Source: Neorhizobium sp. NCHU2750
Lineage (GTDB): Bacteria; Pseudomonadota; Alphaproteobacteria; Rhizobiales; Rhizobiaceae
Reading direction: 5' to 3'
DNA length: 64,000 nucleotides
NCBI RefSeq assembly: GCF_003597675.1
Contig: NZ_CP030828.1
Coordinates: 384,001 to 448,000, forward strand
The notes under the pieces are model-generated. The model was not told the origin of the DNA. It saw only the letters and a list, made by a program, of their open reading frames with translations, and did no database searches. The number at the start of each line of letters is the position of its first letter. Within the stretch, counting starts at the first letter, position 1. Of the stretch, positions 16,176 through 24,940 are shown piece by piece. A program made the translations under genes and the position numbers.

Positions 16176-17734
16176 AGCGGATCGGAATTGACGTCGGCGG
16201 CACCAATACGGATGCCGTACTCATCGATGGCGAGAAAGTCGTCTCGGCCATCAAGTTTCCCACCACCGCGGATGTGATGCAGGGCGTCGTCAACGCCATC
16301 GGCCACGTTGTCGCATCGCAGGCGCCGGGTGCTTCCCCGATCGACGCAGTGATGATCGGCACGACGCATTTCACCAATGCTGTCGTCGAACGGGCCCGCC
16401 TCGAGCGCATCGCTGCGATCCGCATCGCCATGCCCGCCGGCGCCTCGCTGCCGCCAATGATCGACTGGCCGGATGACCTGCGCGAAAGCGTCGATCCCTT
16501 GTCCTTCATGGTCCATGGCGGCCACGAATATGACGGCCGTCCGCTGGTTCCGCTCGCTCGCGACGAGATCCGCGACGCAGCAATGAAGATCCGCGATGCC
16601 GGCATTACTTCGGTCGGTATCACCGCGCTCTTTTCGCCGTTGACTGCCGAATGCGAACTGGAAGCCGCCGAGATCGTCCGTTCGATCATCCCGGATGCAC
16701 GCATTACGCTGTCGCATACGCTCGGGCGCATCGGCCTGTTGGAGCGCGAAAATGTCACGCTGCTGAATGCGGCGCTTCAGGGGCTCGGCCGCAAGACGAT
16801 CGATGCTTTCAAGGACGCCCTCAACCAGGCCGGTGTCAATGCTCCCTTCTATCTGACGCAGAATGATGGCACCGTCGTTCTGGCAGACGTGGCTGCAGCC
16901 AATCCGGTCTACAGCTTCGCCTCCGGTCCGACCAATTCCATGCGCGGTGCGGCCTTCCTGACCGGCCTGAAGGAAGCCATGGTCATCGACGTCGGCGGCA
17001 CCACGTCGGATGTCGGCTGCCTCGTCGGCGGTTTTCCGCGCGAGGCCAATAACGTGGTCGAGGTCGGTGGTGTCCGCACCCTGTTCCGCATGCCCGACCT
17101 TCTGCCCATGGCGCTTGGCGGCGGCACGATCATCGATCCGGAAACTCGCAAGATCGGGCCGCGTTCGGTCGGATATCGCATCACCGAAAAGGCGCTCGTC
17201 TTCGGTGGTGATACGCTGACTACGACCGACGTTGCCGTCGCTGCCGGCCTCGTCGAAATCGGCGACCGTGACCGCGTAAAACATCTCGACAAGGCAATGG
17301 TCGCCGACCTCCTGAAGCGCATCGAGGCCATGGTGGAAGACGGCGTCGACCGGATGAAGACTTCGGCCGAGGGCGTCAGCCTGATAGCCGTCGGCGGCGG
17401 TGCCTTCCTTATTCCGGAAAGGCTCAAGGGTGCGAGCGAAGTGCTGCGCGTCGAACATGCCGGCGTTGCCAACGCGCTCGGTGCTGCGATGGCGCAAGTC
17501 TCCGGCGAAATCGATCAGGTCTTCTCGGGCATGTCGCGAGACAATGCGATTGCCGAGGCGGATCGTCTGGCGCGTCAGCGCGCTGTGGATGCCGGCGCCG
17601 ATCCCAAATCGGTCGTTACGCTGGATACCGAAGACATTCCGATCGCTTATCTGCCGGGTGATGCCCGTCGTGTCCGCGTTCGCGTGGTGGGCGACATCGC
17701 ATTCATGAAGGCCTCGCAAAAGCAGGCCTCGTGA
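16172..17734 (+). CDS. Hydantoinase/oxoprolinase-family protein
   Basis: 520 residues of the HyuA-like ATP-dependent ring-opening family. The N-terminus has the actin-like phosphate-binding segment (IGIDVGGTNTDAVLIDG). A second sits near residue 270 (AMVIDVGGTTSDVGCLVGG), and the adenosine-type glycine loop near 406 (LIAVGGGAFLIPERL). The length fits the short subfamily paired with DUF917, not the roughly 700-residue HyuA or the 1,200-residue 5-oxoprolinase. Translationally coupled to the DUF917 gene (ATGA). Expected to hydrolyse a lactam or imide bond at the cost of ATP. Confidence 0.87.
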   Translation: MKRIGIDVGGTNTDAVLIDGEKVVSAIKFPTTADVMQGVVNAIGHVVASQAPGASPIDAVMIGTTHFTNAVVERARLERIAAIRIAMPAGASLPPMIDWPDDLRESVDPLSFMVHGGHEYDGRPLVPLARDEIRDAAMKIRDAGITSVGITALFSPLTAECELEAAEIVRSIIPDARITLSHTLGRIGLLERENVTLLNAALQGLGRKTIDAFKDALNQAGVNAPFYLTQNDGTVVLADVAAANPVYSFASGPTNSMRGAAFLTGLKEAMVIDVGGTTSDVGCLVGGFPREANNVVEVGGVRTLFRMPDLLPMALGGGTIIDPETRKIGPRSVGYRITEKALVFGGDTLTTTDVAVAAGLVEIGDRDRVKHLDKAMVADLLKRIEAMVEDGVDRMKTSAEGVSLIAVGGGAFLIPERLKGASEVLRVEHAGVANALGAAMAQVSGEIDQVFSGMSRDNAIAEADRLARQRAVDAGADPKSVVTLDTEDIPIAYLPGDARRVRVRVVGDIAFMKASQKQAS

Positions 17735-17849
17735 GGGCTGTCGACGGCACTCATTTGCAAGAATCGAGGTCTCCGGCTTATCTGGCCGGGGGCTTCTAGT
17801 TGCGAGTGTGAGGTGGACAGGGTTGCTACCGCTTGTTCAGCACCAAAAC

Positions 17850-18404
17850 CTATGCGGTCTGCGCCAGCATGGGGGCCAGCTTTGGCCATTCGATGCGCAG
17901 CCATGGCGTGAATGGCGCTGTCGGGTCTGCCAGCGCTTTTTCGAGTTCCACCGGCGTCACCCATTTCACGTCGGCCACCTCGTCGGGATTTGGCTGTGGC
18001 GGTGATGCGAGACGACCGGTGAACACATGGCAAAGCTCGTTTTCGCTGCCGATATCGCTCCAGCGCGCCTGATAGGTGAAGTGGAAGTGCCAGCGCGGCG
18101 CTTCCACCAGCGGTGCGCCCAATTCCTCGGGCACGCGGCGCATGACCGCCTCCTGCAGTTCTTGACCCCAACGGGGATGTGAGCAGCAGCTATTGGCCCA
18201 CCAGCCTGGCCAGAGCGGCTTTTGCGCGCTGCGTTGCTGCAGCAGCAGTCGTCCGGCCGGATCGAACAGGAATATCGAAAAAGCCCGGTGAAGCACTCCG
18301 TTTCCCTCATGGGCAGAGAGCTTTTCTATCGGAGCGATCGCTTTGTCATTCGGAGTGACACTGATCAGCCATGTGGACTGTGTGTTCGCTGGGGACGTAT
18401 TCAT
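17850..18404 (-). CDS. idi: Isopentenyl-diphosphate delta-isomerase, type I
   Basis: 184 residues of the Nudix-fold IPP isomerase, which interconverts isopentenyl and dimethylallyl diphosphate. The catalytic cysteine is in NSCCSHP, the Nudix-like metal region in EAVMRRVPEELG, and the second catalytic acid in SENELCHVF, all at the usual spacing. The length matches E. coli Idi (182). It stands alone between two catabolic loci, facing left, with no terpenoid or carotenoid genes in the window. It is non-essential in organisms using the MEP pathway, so its presence here is accessory. Confidence 0.92.
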   Translation of the reverse strand: MNTSPANTQSTWLISVTPNDKAIAPIEKLSAHEGNGVLHRAFSIFLFDPAGRLLLQQRSAQKPLWPGWWANSCCSHPRWGQELQEAVMRRVPEELGAPLVEAPRWHFHFTYQARWSDIGSENELCHVFTGRLASPPQPNPDEVADVKWVTPVELEKALADPTAPFTPWLRIEWPKLAPMLAQTA

Positions 18405-18584
18405 GCAGCAACGCTAACAGTCGATTGGAGAGCTGCCGATGCGACCGAACGTAGCAAATGTTTATGTAGGCAATTCATAGCCTCTCCGCAAATTATGGAA
18501 ACCGGGATCTGAAAATGTCTGCGGTCGGGAAACATTCTGGCCAATCCCTTTCAAGCCCGCCTGAAGCTGCGGTTCATTTGGACC

Positions 18585-19502
18585 TCACTCGTCCGAGCCT
18601 GCGGGAGGGACGGCGATATCGAGAAAGCGGCTCAAGGCGGGGGTCTCCTTCTGTTCGTTCCATACCAGCCACAGTTCCGTGTTGGCGCCAGGTTCTGCGA
18701 GTGGGCGCATGACGATCCGATGGCTCGTATATGATGCGACTTCCTTGGGTACTATGCCGTAACCGAGGCCGGCTGCTACAAGTCCGAGAATACTGCCGAT
18801 CTCGGTCACCCGCCATTTCACCTCCAGCTTGCAGCCCTTGGCCTCGGCGAGCTTTGAGACGACACTGCCAATGCCGACATTGTCGGTGTCTCGAAATCCT
18901 ATCATTGATTCCGATGCAAGCTTTTCGATCGGAATTTCAGGCCATTCGGCCAAGGGGTGATCCCCCGGCAGGATGACGACAAGCTCCTGGCGAGAATGGA
19001 GCCGATAACGCAGCGGCGGCTGGACCACCACCGGTCCTCGGACCAGGGCCGCATCGAGATCCCCCGCCTGAAGGCCGACGAGCTGTATCGCGATGCCCCC
19101 CTCGCGCAAAACGAACTCAACGCCAGGGGCGCTTTCGCGCATCGCTTTCAATTGGGCCGGAAATTCATGAGTGAACATCGATGAACCCACGTAGCCGAGA
19201 GCGATTCGTCCTGTGTCGCCTCGCGCCGTTCTTCTCACCGAATCGATGGCGCTTTGATGAAAGGCGAGAAGTTTCTCGGCTTCGGCGCGGCAGGCGTGGC
19301 CAGCCGCGGTGAGTTCTATCCCCCGCCCGTAGCGGTGGAAGAGCTTGGCCCCGAGCGCATCCTCAAGAGCTGCAATCTGTTGGCTTAGCGCAGGCTGCGC
19401 CACGCCCAATCGTTCGGCGGCACGCGCCATATGCAGGGTTTCGCACACTGTGAGAAAGACCTGAAGGCGGCGAAGGGAGACGGCTGAAAGTGAATGATCC
19501 AT
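18585..19502 (-). CDS. LysR-family transcriptional regulator of the UbiD/UbiX operon
   Basis: 305 residues with a classic LysR HTH (LQVFLTVCETLHMARAAERL, then VAQPALSQQIAALED) and effector domain. The style (LHMARAAERLGVAQPALSQQ) resembles BenM/CatM-like and AlsR-like regulators of aromatic or carboxylic acid metabolism. It is divergent from the decarboxylase gene at 19629. A dyad at 19501-19516 overlaps its own start codon, consistent with autorepression and activation of the divergent operon. The likely inducer is the decarboxylase substrate, an aromatic or unsaturated acid (inference). Confidence 0.88.
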   Translation of the reverse strand: MDHSLSAVSLRRLQVFLTVCETLHMARAAERLGVAQPALSQQIAALEDALGAKLFHRYGRGIELTAAGHACRAEAEKLLAFHQSAIDSVRRTARGDTGRIALGYVGSSMFTHEFPAQLKAMRESAPGVEFVLREGGIAIQLVGLQAGDLDAALVRGPVVVQPPLRYRLHSRQELVVILPGDHPLAEWPEIPIEKLASESMIGFRDTDNVGIGSVVSKLAEAKGCKLEVKWRVTEIGSILGLVAAGLGYGIVPKEVASYTSHRIVMRPLAEPGANTELWLVWNEQKETPALSRFLDIAVPPAGSDE

Positions 19503-19516
19503 AAGTTAAAACTTAT
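19501..19516. promoter_or_regulatory. LysR-type operator-like dyad
   Basis: ATAAGTT-AA-AACTTAT has perfect 7-bp arms and overlaps the LysR start codon at 19500-19502. A second shorter dyad, TGATT-CT-AATCA (19539-19550), lies further toward the UbiD gene. The pair fits the recognition-site plus activation-site layout of LysR proteins. Confidence 0.5.
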
Positions 19517-19628
19517 CACGATAAAGCTTTTGATAATTTGATTCTAATCAATGCGACAGGCGCTTCACAAGCAGAGTTTCTCTCACGGGCACATTGCCTA
19601 GCGAAATTCCTATCGCGGAGTACATGAA

Positions 19629-21125
19629 ATGAGTTCTAAGAAAGTCCCGGTAGCACCGGTTACCGACTTGCGTTCGGCGATCGCGCTACTTCAGCAGCAC
19701 GAGGGTCACTTCATCGAGATCGATGAGCCTGTCGATCCGACTGCGGAGCTGTCCGGTGTTTATCGTTACATCGGCGCCGGCGGCACGTGCCGTCGTCCGA
19801 CCCGTACCGGTGGCCCGGTTGCCATGTTCAACCATGTCAAAGGATACCCCGAGTTCAAGGTTGTGATCGGTATGCTTGGCTCGCGTGAGCGCACCGGTCT
19901 CTTGCTCGGTCATGAGCCGGAAACGCTTGGTTACCTGCTCAAGGATTCCGTCAAGAACGCAATCCCGCCGGTCGTTGTCAGCGCCGATAAGGCTCTGCAG
20001 GAAATTGTCCATAAGGCCGACGAACCCGGTTTCGATCTTCGCACGCTCCTGCCTGCGCCGACCAACACGCCCGAGGATGCTGGCCCGTATATCACGATGG
20101 GGCTTTGCTACGCTGCCGATCCGGAAACCGGCGAACACGACGTGACGATCCACCGCCTTTGCGTGCAGAGCAAGGATGAGCTTTCCATGTGGCTGACGCC
20201 TGGCCGGCACATCGATGCCTTCCGCCAGAAGGCCGAGGCCGCAGGCAAGCCGCTGCCGATCTCGATCAGTATCGGTGTCGATCCCGCCATCTACGTTGCC
20301 GCATGCTTTGAGCCGCCGACCACGCCGCTTGGTTATGACGAGCTGGCGATTGCCGGTGCATTGCGCGGCCGTGCCGTCGAATTGGCTCCTTGCTTGACCA
20401 TCGACGGTCGGGCTATCGCCAATGCCGAGGTTGTCATCGAAGGCGAGTTACTGCCGAACTATCGCGTTCGCGAAGATCAGAACACGGATACCGGCAGGGC
20501 AATGCCCGAGTTCCCCGGTTATACCGGCGATGCAAAGCCGGAACTTCCGGTGATCAAGGTGAAGGCTGTCCGCTATCGCCCGAACCCGATCCTGCAGACG
20601 ACCGTTGGACCTGGCCAGGAACATGTCAACATGGCGGGCATCCCGACGGAAGCCAGCATTCTCGACATGGTCGATCGCGCCATGCCGGGCAAGCTGCTCA
20701 ACGTCTTCGCTCATACGTCCGGTGGCGGCAAGCTGCTGGCCGTGATGCAGTTCAAGAAGTCCGCTCCGGTGGACGAGGGACGTCAGCGCCAGGCTGCGCT
20801 GTTGGCATTCTCTGCCTTCCCTGAACTGAAGCATGCAATCCTTGTCGACGAGGACGTGGACATCTTCGATACGGATGATGTGTTGTGGGCGATGCAGACA
20901 CGCTTTCAGGGGGATATCGACACACTGACGATACCCGGCGTTCGTTGCCACCCTCTGGATCCCTCGCAGACCCCGGAATACAGCCCGTTCCTTCGGGAAG
21001 TCGGCAGCTCATGCAAGACCATTTTCGATTGCACGGTGCCGTTCAAGCTGAAGAAGCACTTCGAGCGTTCGAACTTCATGGAAGTCGACGTAGAACGCTT
21101 CGTCCCCGGATTTAACGCCAAGTAA
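19629..21125 (+). CDS. UbiD-family prenylated-FMN-dependent decarboxylase
   Basis: 498 residues, the usual UbiD length. Recognisable blocks include [33 protein letters not shown], the cofactor and active-site region [20 protein letters not shown] and following EGE, and [18 protein letters not shown]. These enzymes reversibly decarboxylate aromatic or alpha,beta-unsaturated acids using prenylated FMN made by UbiX. A UbiX-type gene follows 14 bases downstream, so enzyme and cofactor supply are coupled. Ubiquinone synthesis is unlikely: the regulator and partners are catabolic in style and the identity is nearer to phenolic-acid decarboxylases. Substrate unknown. Confidence 0.9.
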   Translation: MSSKKVPVAPVTDLRSAIALLQQHEGHFIEIDEPVDPTAELSGVYRYIGAGGTCRRPTRTGGPVAMFNHVKGYPEFKVVIGMLGSRERTGLLLGHEPETLGYLLKDSVKNAIPPVVVSADKALQEIVHKADEPGFDLRTLLPAPTNTPEDAGPYITMGLCYAADPETGEHDVTIHRLCVQSKDELSMWLTPGRHIDAFRQKAEAAGKPLPISISIGVDPAIYVAACFEPPTTPLGYDELAIAGALRGRAVELAPCLTIDGRAIANAEVVIEGELLPNYRVREDQNTDTGRAMPEFPGYTGDAKPELPVIKVKAVRYRPNPILQTTVGPGQEHVNMAGIPTEASILDMVDRAMPGKLLNVFAHTSGGGKLLAVMQFKKSAPVDEGRQRQAALLAFSAFPELKHAILVDEDVDIFDTDDVLWAMQTRFQGDIDTLTIPGVRCHPLDPSQTPEYSPFLREVGSSCKTIFDCTVPFKLKKHFERSNFMEVDVERFVPGFNAK

Positions 21126-21139
21126 CAAGGGATAAAGCC

Positions 21140-21730
21140 ATGCAAAAGCCAAGAGTGGTCGTTGGCATTAGCGGCGCGACCGGCTTCCAGTATGGCGTCA
21201 AGGCACTCCAGCTCCTCAAGGAGCTGGGTGTCGAGACCCACCTGGTCATGTCGAAGGCGGCCGAACTGACCCGCGAGCATGAAACCGATTTTAAACGGGA
21301 CGACGTGATCGCGCTGGCCGACGTTTTCTATCCCACGGGCGCTCTGGGCGCATCTATTTCCAGCGGCTCGTTCAGGACCGCAGGCATGATTGTCGCCCCC
21401 TGCTCGATGCATACCCTGGCGGCCATCGCCACGGGGGTCACCGACAACCTGCTTACGCGGGCCGCAGACGTTACCTTGAAGGAGCGCCGGCCGCTGGTCC
21501 TGATGACCAGGGAAACTCCCTTGCATCTGGGCCATATCCGAAACATGGCCAGCGTCACCGAATATGGCGCAACCGTGTTTCCGCCGGTGCCGGCACTCTA
21601 TGCCGGCCCCGGTTCGATCGATCAAATCGTTACTCACAGCGCCGCGCGGGCTATCGGCCTCCTTGGTTTCGAGACCAGCGCTTTGCCGCGGTGGGGAGAA
21701 ACCCTGTCCGCAATCAATGCAGAAAGTTAA
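21140..21730 (+). CDS. UbiX-family flavin prenyltransferase
   Basis: 196 residues of the UbiX/Pad1 flavoprotein family, which prenylates FMN to make the UbiD cofactor. The FMN-binding start is [20 protein letters not shown], with [20 protein letters not shown] and [14 protein letters not shown] further on, all family landmarks. It follows the UbiD gene and ends 5 bases before the DUF554-like gene, so it is part of one operon. The canonical S-G-A-S-G motif reads S-G-A-T-G here, a conservative change. Confidence 0.9.
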   Translation: MQKPRVVVGISGATGFQYGVKALQLLKELGVETHLVMSKAAELTREHETDFKRDDVIALADVFYPTGALGASISSGSFRTAGMIVAPCSMHTLAAIATGVTDNLLTRAADVTLKERRPLVLMTRETPLHLGHIRNMASVTEYGATVFPPVPALYAGPGSIDQIVTHSAARAIGLLGFETSALPRWGETLSAINAES

Positions 21731-21735
21731 ACATC

Positions 21736-22455
21736 ATGTTAGTCGGACCATATGTTAATGGCGGCGCCACACTGATTGGCGCTGTCGCTGGTGCCATGCT
21801 CGCCAACCAGCTTCCAGAGCGTTTGCGCACATCCCTGACCCCGTTCTTCGGCATACCGTCCATGGTGATGGCCGTCGTCATGATCATGAAGCTCTCGCAT
21901 CTTCAGGTCGTGGTGCTTTCCGGTATCGTCGGCCTGATCATTGGCGAGTTGATCTATCTTGAGAAGGGTATTGGCAAACTCGCGAGCAGTACCCGTGGTA
22001 TTGTCGATCGCCTCCTTCCCGCGCCAAAGGGCGAACTGACGCAGGAACAGTTCCTCGAAAAGTTCGTCGCCATCACGGTGCTGTTCTGCGCCAGCGGTAC
22101 AGGCATATTCGGGGCGATGCACGAAGGCATGAGCGGCGATTCGTCGATCCTTGTCACCAAGTCGATCCTCGACTTCTTTACCTCGATGATCTTCGCCACT
22201 GCGCTTGGTTATTCGGTTGCCGTGATTTGCATTCCACAGGTTCTGATCCAGTTGGCTTTGGCCTTCAGCGCGGTTCTGATCGTGCCTTTGACGACACCGG
22301 CAATGCAGGCTGACTTTTCGGCAGTCGGCGGGCTGCTGATGCTGGCAACCGGCTTCCGGATTTGCGGCATCAAGCCTTTCCCGGTCGCAAACCTGATCCC
22401 GGCACTCGTGATCGCCATGCCGCTTTCTGCTTTGTGGACGACATACATAGGCTAG
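21736..22455 (+). CDS. DUF554-family membrane protein
   Basis: About 239 residues, almost entirely membrane helices, matching the DUF554 (YqgA-like) family: a glycine-rich N-terminus (GPYVNGGATLIGAVAGAMLA), LSGIVGLIIGELIYLEKGI, and CASGTGIFGAMHEGMSGDSS. Function is unestablished; transport has been suggested for the family. The start at 21736 is chosen because the homologous sequence begins there, 5 bases after the UbiX stop. Location inside a decarboxylase operon suggests import of the acid or export of the product (inference). Confidence 0.8.
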   Translation: MLVGPYVNGGATLIGAVAGAMLANQLPERLRTSLTPFFGIPSMVMAVVMIMKLSHLQVVVLSGIVGLIIGELIYLEKGIGKLASSTRGIVDRLLPAPKGELTQEQFLEKFVAITVLFCASGTGIFGAMHEGMSGDSSILVTKSILDFFTSMIFATALGYSVAVICIPQVLIQLALAFSAVLIVPLTTPAMQADFSAVGGLLMLATGFRICGIKPFPVANLIPALVIAMPLSALWTTYIG

Positions 22456-22490
22456 GGGCACTATCAAAACGGGGACAAGGATAATCCGCC

Positions 22491-22919
22491 ATGAGCACTC
22501 TGCCAGAATCCATTGTCGAGTTCTTCGCGCAGCATCAGGCACTCTCTCTGGCGATCAGCCAGGATGATACACCGTGGAGCGCCAATGCCTTCTTCGCTTG
22601 GGATGGCGAAAGAAACGTGCTGATCATTCTCAGCTCTCCCGAGACCCTGCACGGTCGCATACTCGCAGCTAATCCCAGAGTGGCCGGCACGATAGCCGGC
22701 CAGTTCACCGACATCAGCCAAATCCGCGGATTGCAATATAGCGGGACCTGCCAGTTGCTGGATGAGCCGGCGGAGAGGGATCGTGCCCTGGCTCTCTATT
22801 ATGACAGGCATCCCCAGGCTCGTGGGATGCAGGCCGGTGTCTGGGCGATTGCGGTGAAGCGCCTGAAGCTGACCGATAATCGACTGGGTTTTGGCACGAA
22901 GATCGAATGGGAAGCATAA
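22491..22919 (+). CDS. Pyridoxamine 5'-phosphate oxidase-fold protein (YhbP-like)
   Basis: 142 residues with the split-barrel flavin-binding PPOX fold: QALSLAISQDDTPWSANAFF at the N-terminus, LSSPETLHGRILAANPRVAG and GLQYSGTCQLLDEPAERDRA in the middle. Similar to small YhbP-type proteins of unknown role. It is the last gene of the UbiD operon, 35 bases after the membrane protein gene, and is followed by a strong bidirectional terminator. It may bind FMN or a related flavin and so could support the prenyl-FMN system, but this is a guess. Confidence 0.75.
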   Translation: MSTLPESIVEFFAQHQALSLAISQDDTPWSANAFFAWDGERNVLIILSSPETLHGRILAANPRVAGTIAGQFTDISQIRGLQYSGTCQLLDEPAERDRALALYYDRHPQARGMQAGVWAIAVKRLKLTDNRLGFGTKIEWEA

Positions 22920-22954
22920 CCGGGCCGGGTGCCCGAATCTTGATCAGAAAGGAA

Positions 22955-22995
22955 CGCAACAAGCCGGCGACCGGTAAGGTCTCCGGCTTGTTGCG
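22955..22995. terminator. Bidirectional terminator between convergent genes
   Basis: CGCAACAAGCCGG (22955-22967) and CCGGCTTGTTGCG (22983-22995) form a perfect 13-bp stem with a 15-base loop. It lies between the PPOX-fold gene (ending 22919, rightward) and the GntR gene (ending 23028, leftward). T-runs are weak on both sides. Confidence 0.7.
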
Positions 22996-23027
22996 CGTCC
23001 GGGGTTCCAGGATCAGGCCAGGCGGCG

Positions 23028-23744
23028 TCAGGAAGCCTTCTCGCTGCCTGTCGCATGCATCAGCAAACCCTTGCCACCGTGCTCGATGTCATCGCGAATG
23101 GCGGCCTGCGCTGCATTGGCATCGTTGTTTCTCAGGGCCGTGACGATCCGCAGATGCGGGTGTGGTTCCCAGTCGGGCAGGCCAGCGTCATAAAGGTGAG
23201 ACAGGATCGGGCCGCAACGGATCCAGAGCGTCTCGACGATGTCGTAGACGATCGGCAGGCGCCCCATCCGGCACAGCGTCAGGTGAAATTCGGTATTGAG
23301 GTCGATCGCCTTTTCGAATGCCTTAGAGACATGACATTGCGAGATGCGCAGGTGGATGTCGGCCAGCAGTTCGATCTCGTCCGACGTTGCAGCATTGGCC
23401 GCCGCCGCTGCAGCCCGTCCCTCCAGATCCATGCGGATCGCCCTGATTTCCAGCAGTTGATCCAAGGTGAGGGTTGGAACCATCACAGTACCGCGTGAAT
23501 CGAGCGTCAGGGCCTTCTCGCTGACCAGCCGCAACAGTGCTTCACGCATCGGCGTGGCGCTGATGCCGAAGCGGACGGACATTGGCCGCAGCCGCAGCAT
23601 TTCTCCCGGCTTCAACTGCCCGCGCATCAGCGCCTGGCGCAGTCCGAGATAGGCCCGGTCGCTCAGGTTTTCTTTCACGATTGGTTGAGCCCAGTCGGTT
23701 TCCGGGCTGAAGGTTTCACTATTTTCCACGGCGCTTCTTGACAC
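23028..23744 (-). CDS. GntR-family (FCD/FadR subfamily) transcriptional regulator
   Basis: 238 residues. The winged HTH (DRAYLGLRQALMRGQLKPGE, then SVRFGISATPMREALLRLVS) is followed by an all-helical FCD effector domain with metal-ligand-like residues (EIRAIRMDLEGRAA; DLNTEFHLTLCRM). The start codon is GTG at 23744. Divergent from the long operon beginning at 23876, which it probably represses; FCD regulators usually respond to organic acids or sugar acids. The short palindrome at 23767-23776 is a candidate operator. Confidence 0.88.
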   Translation of the reverse strand: MSRSAVENSETFSPETDWAQPIVKENLSDRAYLGLRQALMRGQLKPGEMLRLRPMSVRFGISATPMREALLRLVSEKALTLDSRGTVMVPTLTLDQLLEIRAIRMDLEGRAAAAAANAATSDEIELLADIHLRISQCHVSKAFEKAIDLNTEFHLTLCRMGRLPIVYDIVETLWIRCGPILSHLYDAGLPDWEPHPHLRIVTALRNNDANAAQAAIRDDIEHGGKGLLMHATGSEKAS

Positions 23745-23766
23745 TCGTCACCCATCATGCAGATAG

Positions 23767-23776
23767 TGTTATAACA
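23767..23776. promoter_or_regulatory. Palindrome in the GntR/dehydrogenase divergent promoter region
   Basis: TGTTATAACA is a perfect 10-bp palindrome 22 bases upstream of the GntR start, with a related AT-rich half copy (ATAACATATA) just after it. Position between two divergent genes makes it a candidate GntR binding site. Confidence 0.4.
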
Positions 23777-23875
23777 AATAACATATAGCAAACTCCGGCT
23801 TGTGCGAAGAGGAATCGTACACCAACGGCAGGCGAGGAGGCCAGCCGTAGTCGGGAATGAACTTGGAGGAAGTTC

Positions 23876-24940
23876 ATGATTGCGCTCCGCAAAACTGCGG
23901 CCGCTTTCGGGCTTGAGCTCGTTTCGCTCGATCAGCCCACGGCGCCGCCGCATGGCCATTTGTTGATCGAAGTGGCTGCTGCCGGGATTTGCGGCAGTGA
24001 TCTTCACGCCTACGAATGGACCCCAGGCTATGAGTTCATGGCAGCCAATCTGCCGGTGACGGTAGGCCATGAGTTTGCTGGCATCGTACGGTCCGCCGGG
24101 CAGGGTGTGGCAGATTTCGAGGCAGGCGATCGCGTTGTCTGCTGGCCGACGAAAACTTGCGGCCAATGCTCCTCCTGCCTTGCCGGCGAACCGCAGAACT
24201 GCAGCCGCCGCAGCATTATCGGGCTCCATTGCGACGGTGGCTTTGCCGACGTGGTAGCCGTGCCTGCTGTCAATTGCCGTCATATTCCGGACGGATTGGA
24301 TCTTTCCCTTGCCGCCCTCAGCGAGCCATTGGCCGTGGCTGTCAATGCCGTGGATGTTGCCGACGTAAAACGCGGCGACAGGGTGGCAGTGCTTGGTCCG
24401 GGACCGATTGGTCTTGCCATCGCCTGGGTCGCAAAGCACCGCGGTGCGGAAGTTTTGATTGCTGGCATGAGAGACTCTCTGCGTCTCGCGCTCGCACTGA
24501 ATATGGGCATCGATCACGCGGTCGACCTCGCCGACAAGAGCTTGGAGCAAGCGGTAAACGACGCATTCGGGCGATCGGTCGACCGGGTCATCGAGGCGAC
24601 GGGTGTTGCCCGTTCGGTATCCGACGGGCTCGCGGTTCTGAAGCCCGGCGGCATCTTTGTGGTGGCCGGTATTCATTCCCGACCGCTCGAACTCGATCTG
24701 ACGCGGTTTGTCCGCGAAAAGAAACAGTTACGCGGTGCGCATGACACGACAGACAGAGCGCTGAGGGAGGCGATCCAGCTTCTGGCAGACAATGCCGATG
24801 TGCTGTCGATGCTTGTCACCCACCGCCGACCCTTATCGGGCGGTATCGAGGCCTTCGAGTTGGCGCGCAGCCGTCAGGCCGTGAAAGTGTTGCTTTTTCC
24901 CAACGAAAACCACGTGGATATTGAAGGAGACTACGCATGA
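23876..24940 (+). CDS. Zinc-dependent alcohol/polyol dehydrogenase (MDR family)
   Basis: 354 residues of the medium-chain zinc dehydrogenases, sorbitol/threonine-dehydrogenase-like. Catalytic zinc ligands are in GICGSDLHAYEW and VGHEFAG. The four structural-zinc cysteines are in CGQCSSCLAGEPQNC. The NAD-binding glycine motif is VAVLGPGPIGLA. It oxidises a secondary alcohol or polyol with NAD(P). First gene of the long operon controlled from the GntR intergenic region; its stop overlaps the next start (ATGA). Substrate unknown. Confidence 0.9.
   Translation: MIALRKTAAAFGLELVSLDQPTAPPHGHLLIEVAAAGICGSDLHAYEWTPGYEFMAANLPVTVGHEFAGIVRSAGQGVADFEAGDRVVCWPTKTCGQCSSCLAGEPQNCSRRSIIGLHCDGGFADVVAVPAVNCRHIPDGLDLSLAALSEPLAVAVNAVDVADVKRGDRVAVLGPGPIGLAIAWVAKHRGAEVLIAGMRDSLRLALALNMGIDHAVDLADKSLEQAVNDAFGRSVDRVIEATGVARSVSDGLAVLKPGGIFVVAGIHSRPLELDLTRFVREKKQLRGAHDTTDRALREAIQLLADNADVLSMLVTHRRPLSGGIEAFELARSRQAVKVLLFPNENHVDIEGDYA

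Noticed and set aside
16139..17719. Long open frame of 526 codons on the strand opposite the hydantoinase gene
   Set aside because: It mirrors the hydantoinase gene, has no family features and is a product of high GC content and codon bias.
19629..21730. Ubiquinone biosynthesis ubiD/ubiX
   Set aside because: The divergent LysR, the membrane protein partner and the catabolic setting favour an inducible acid decarboxylase, so those gene symbols were not used.
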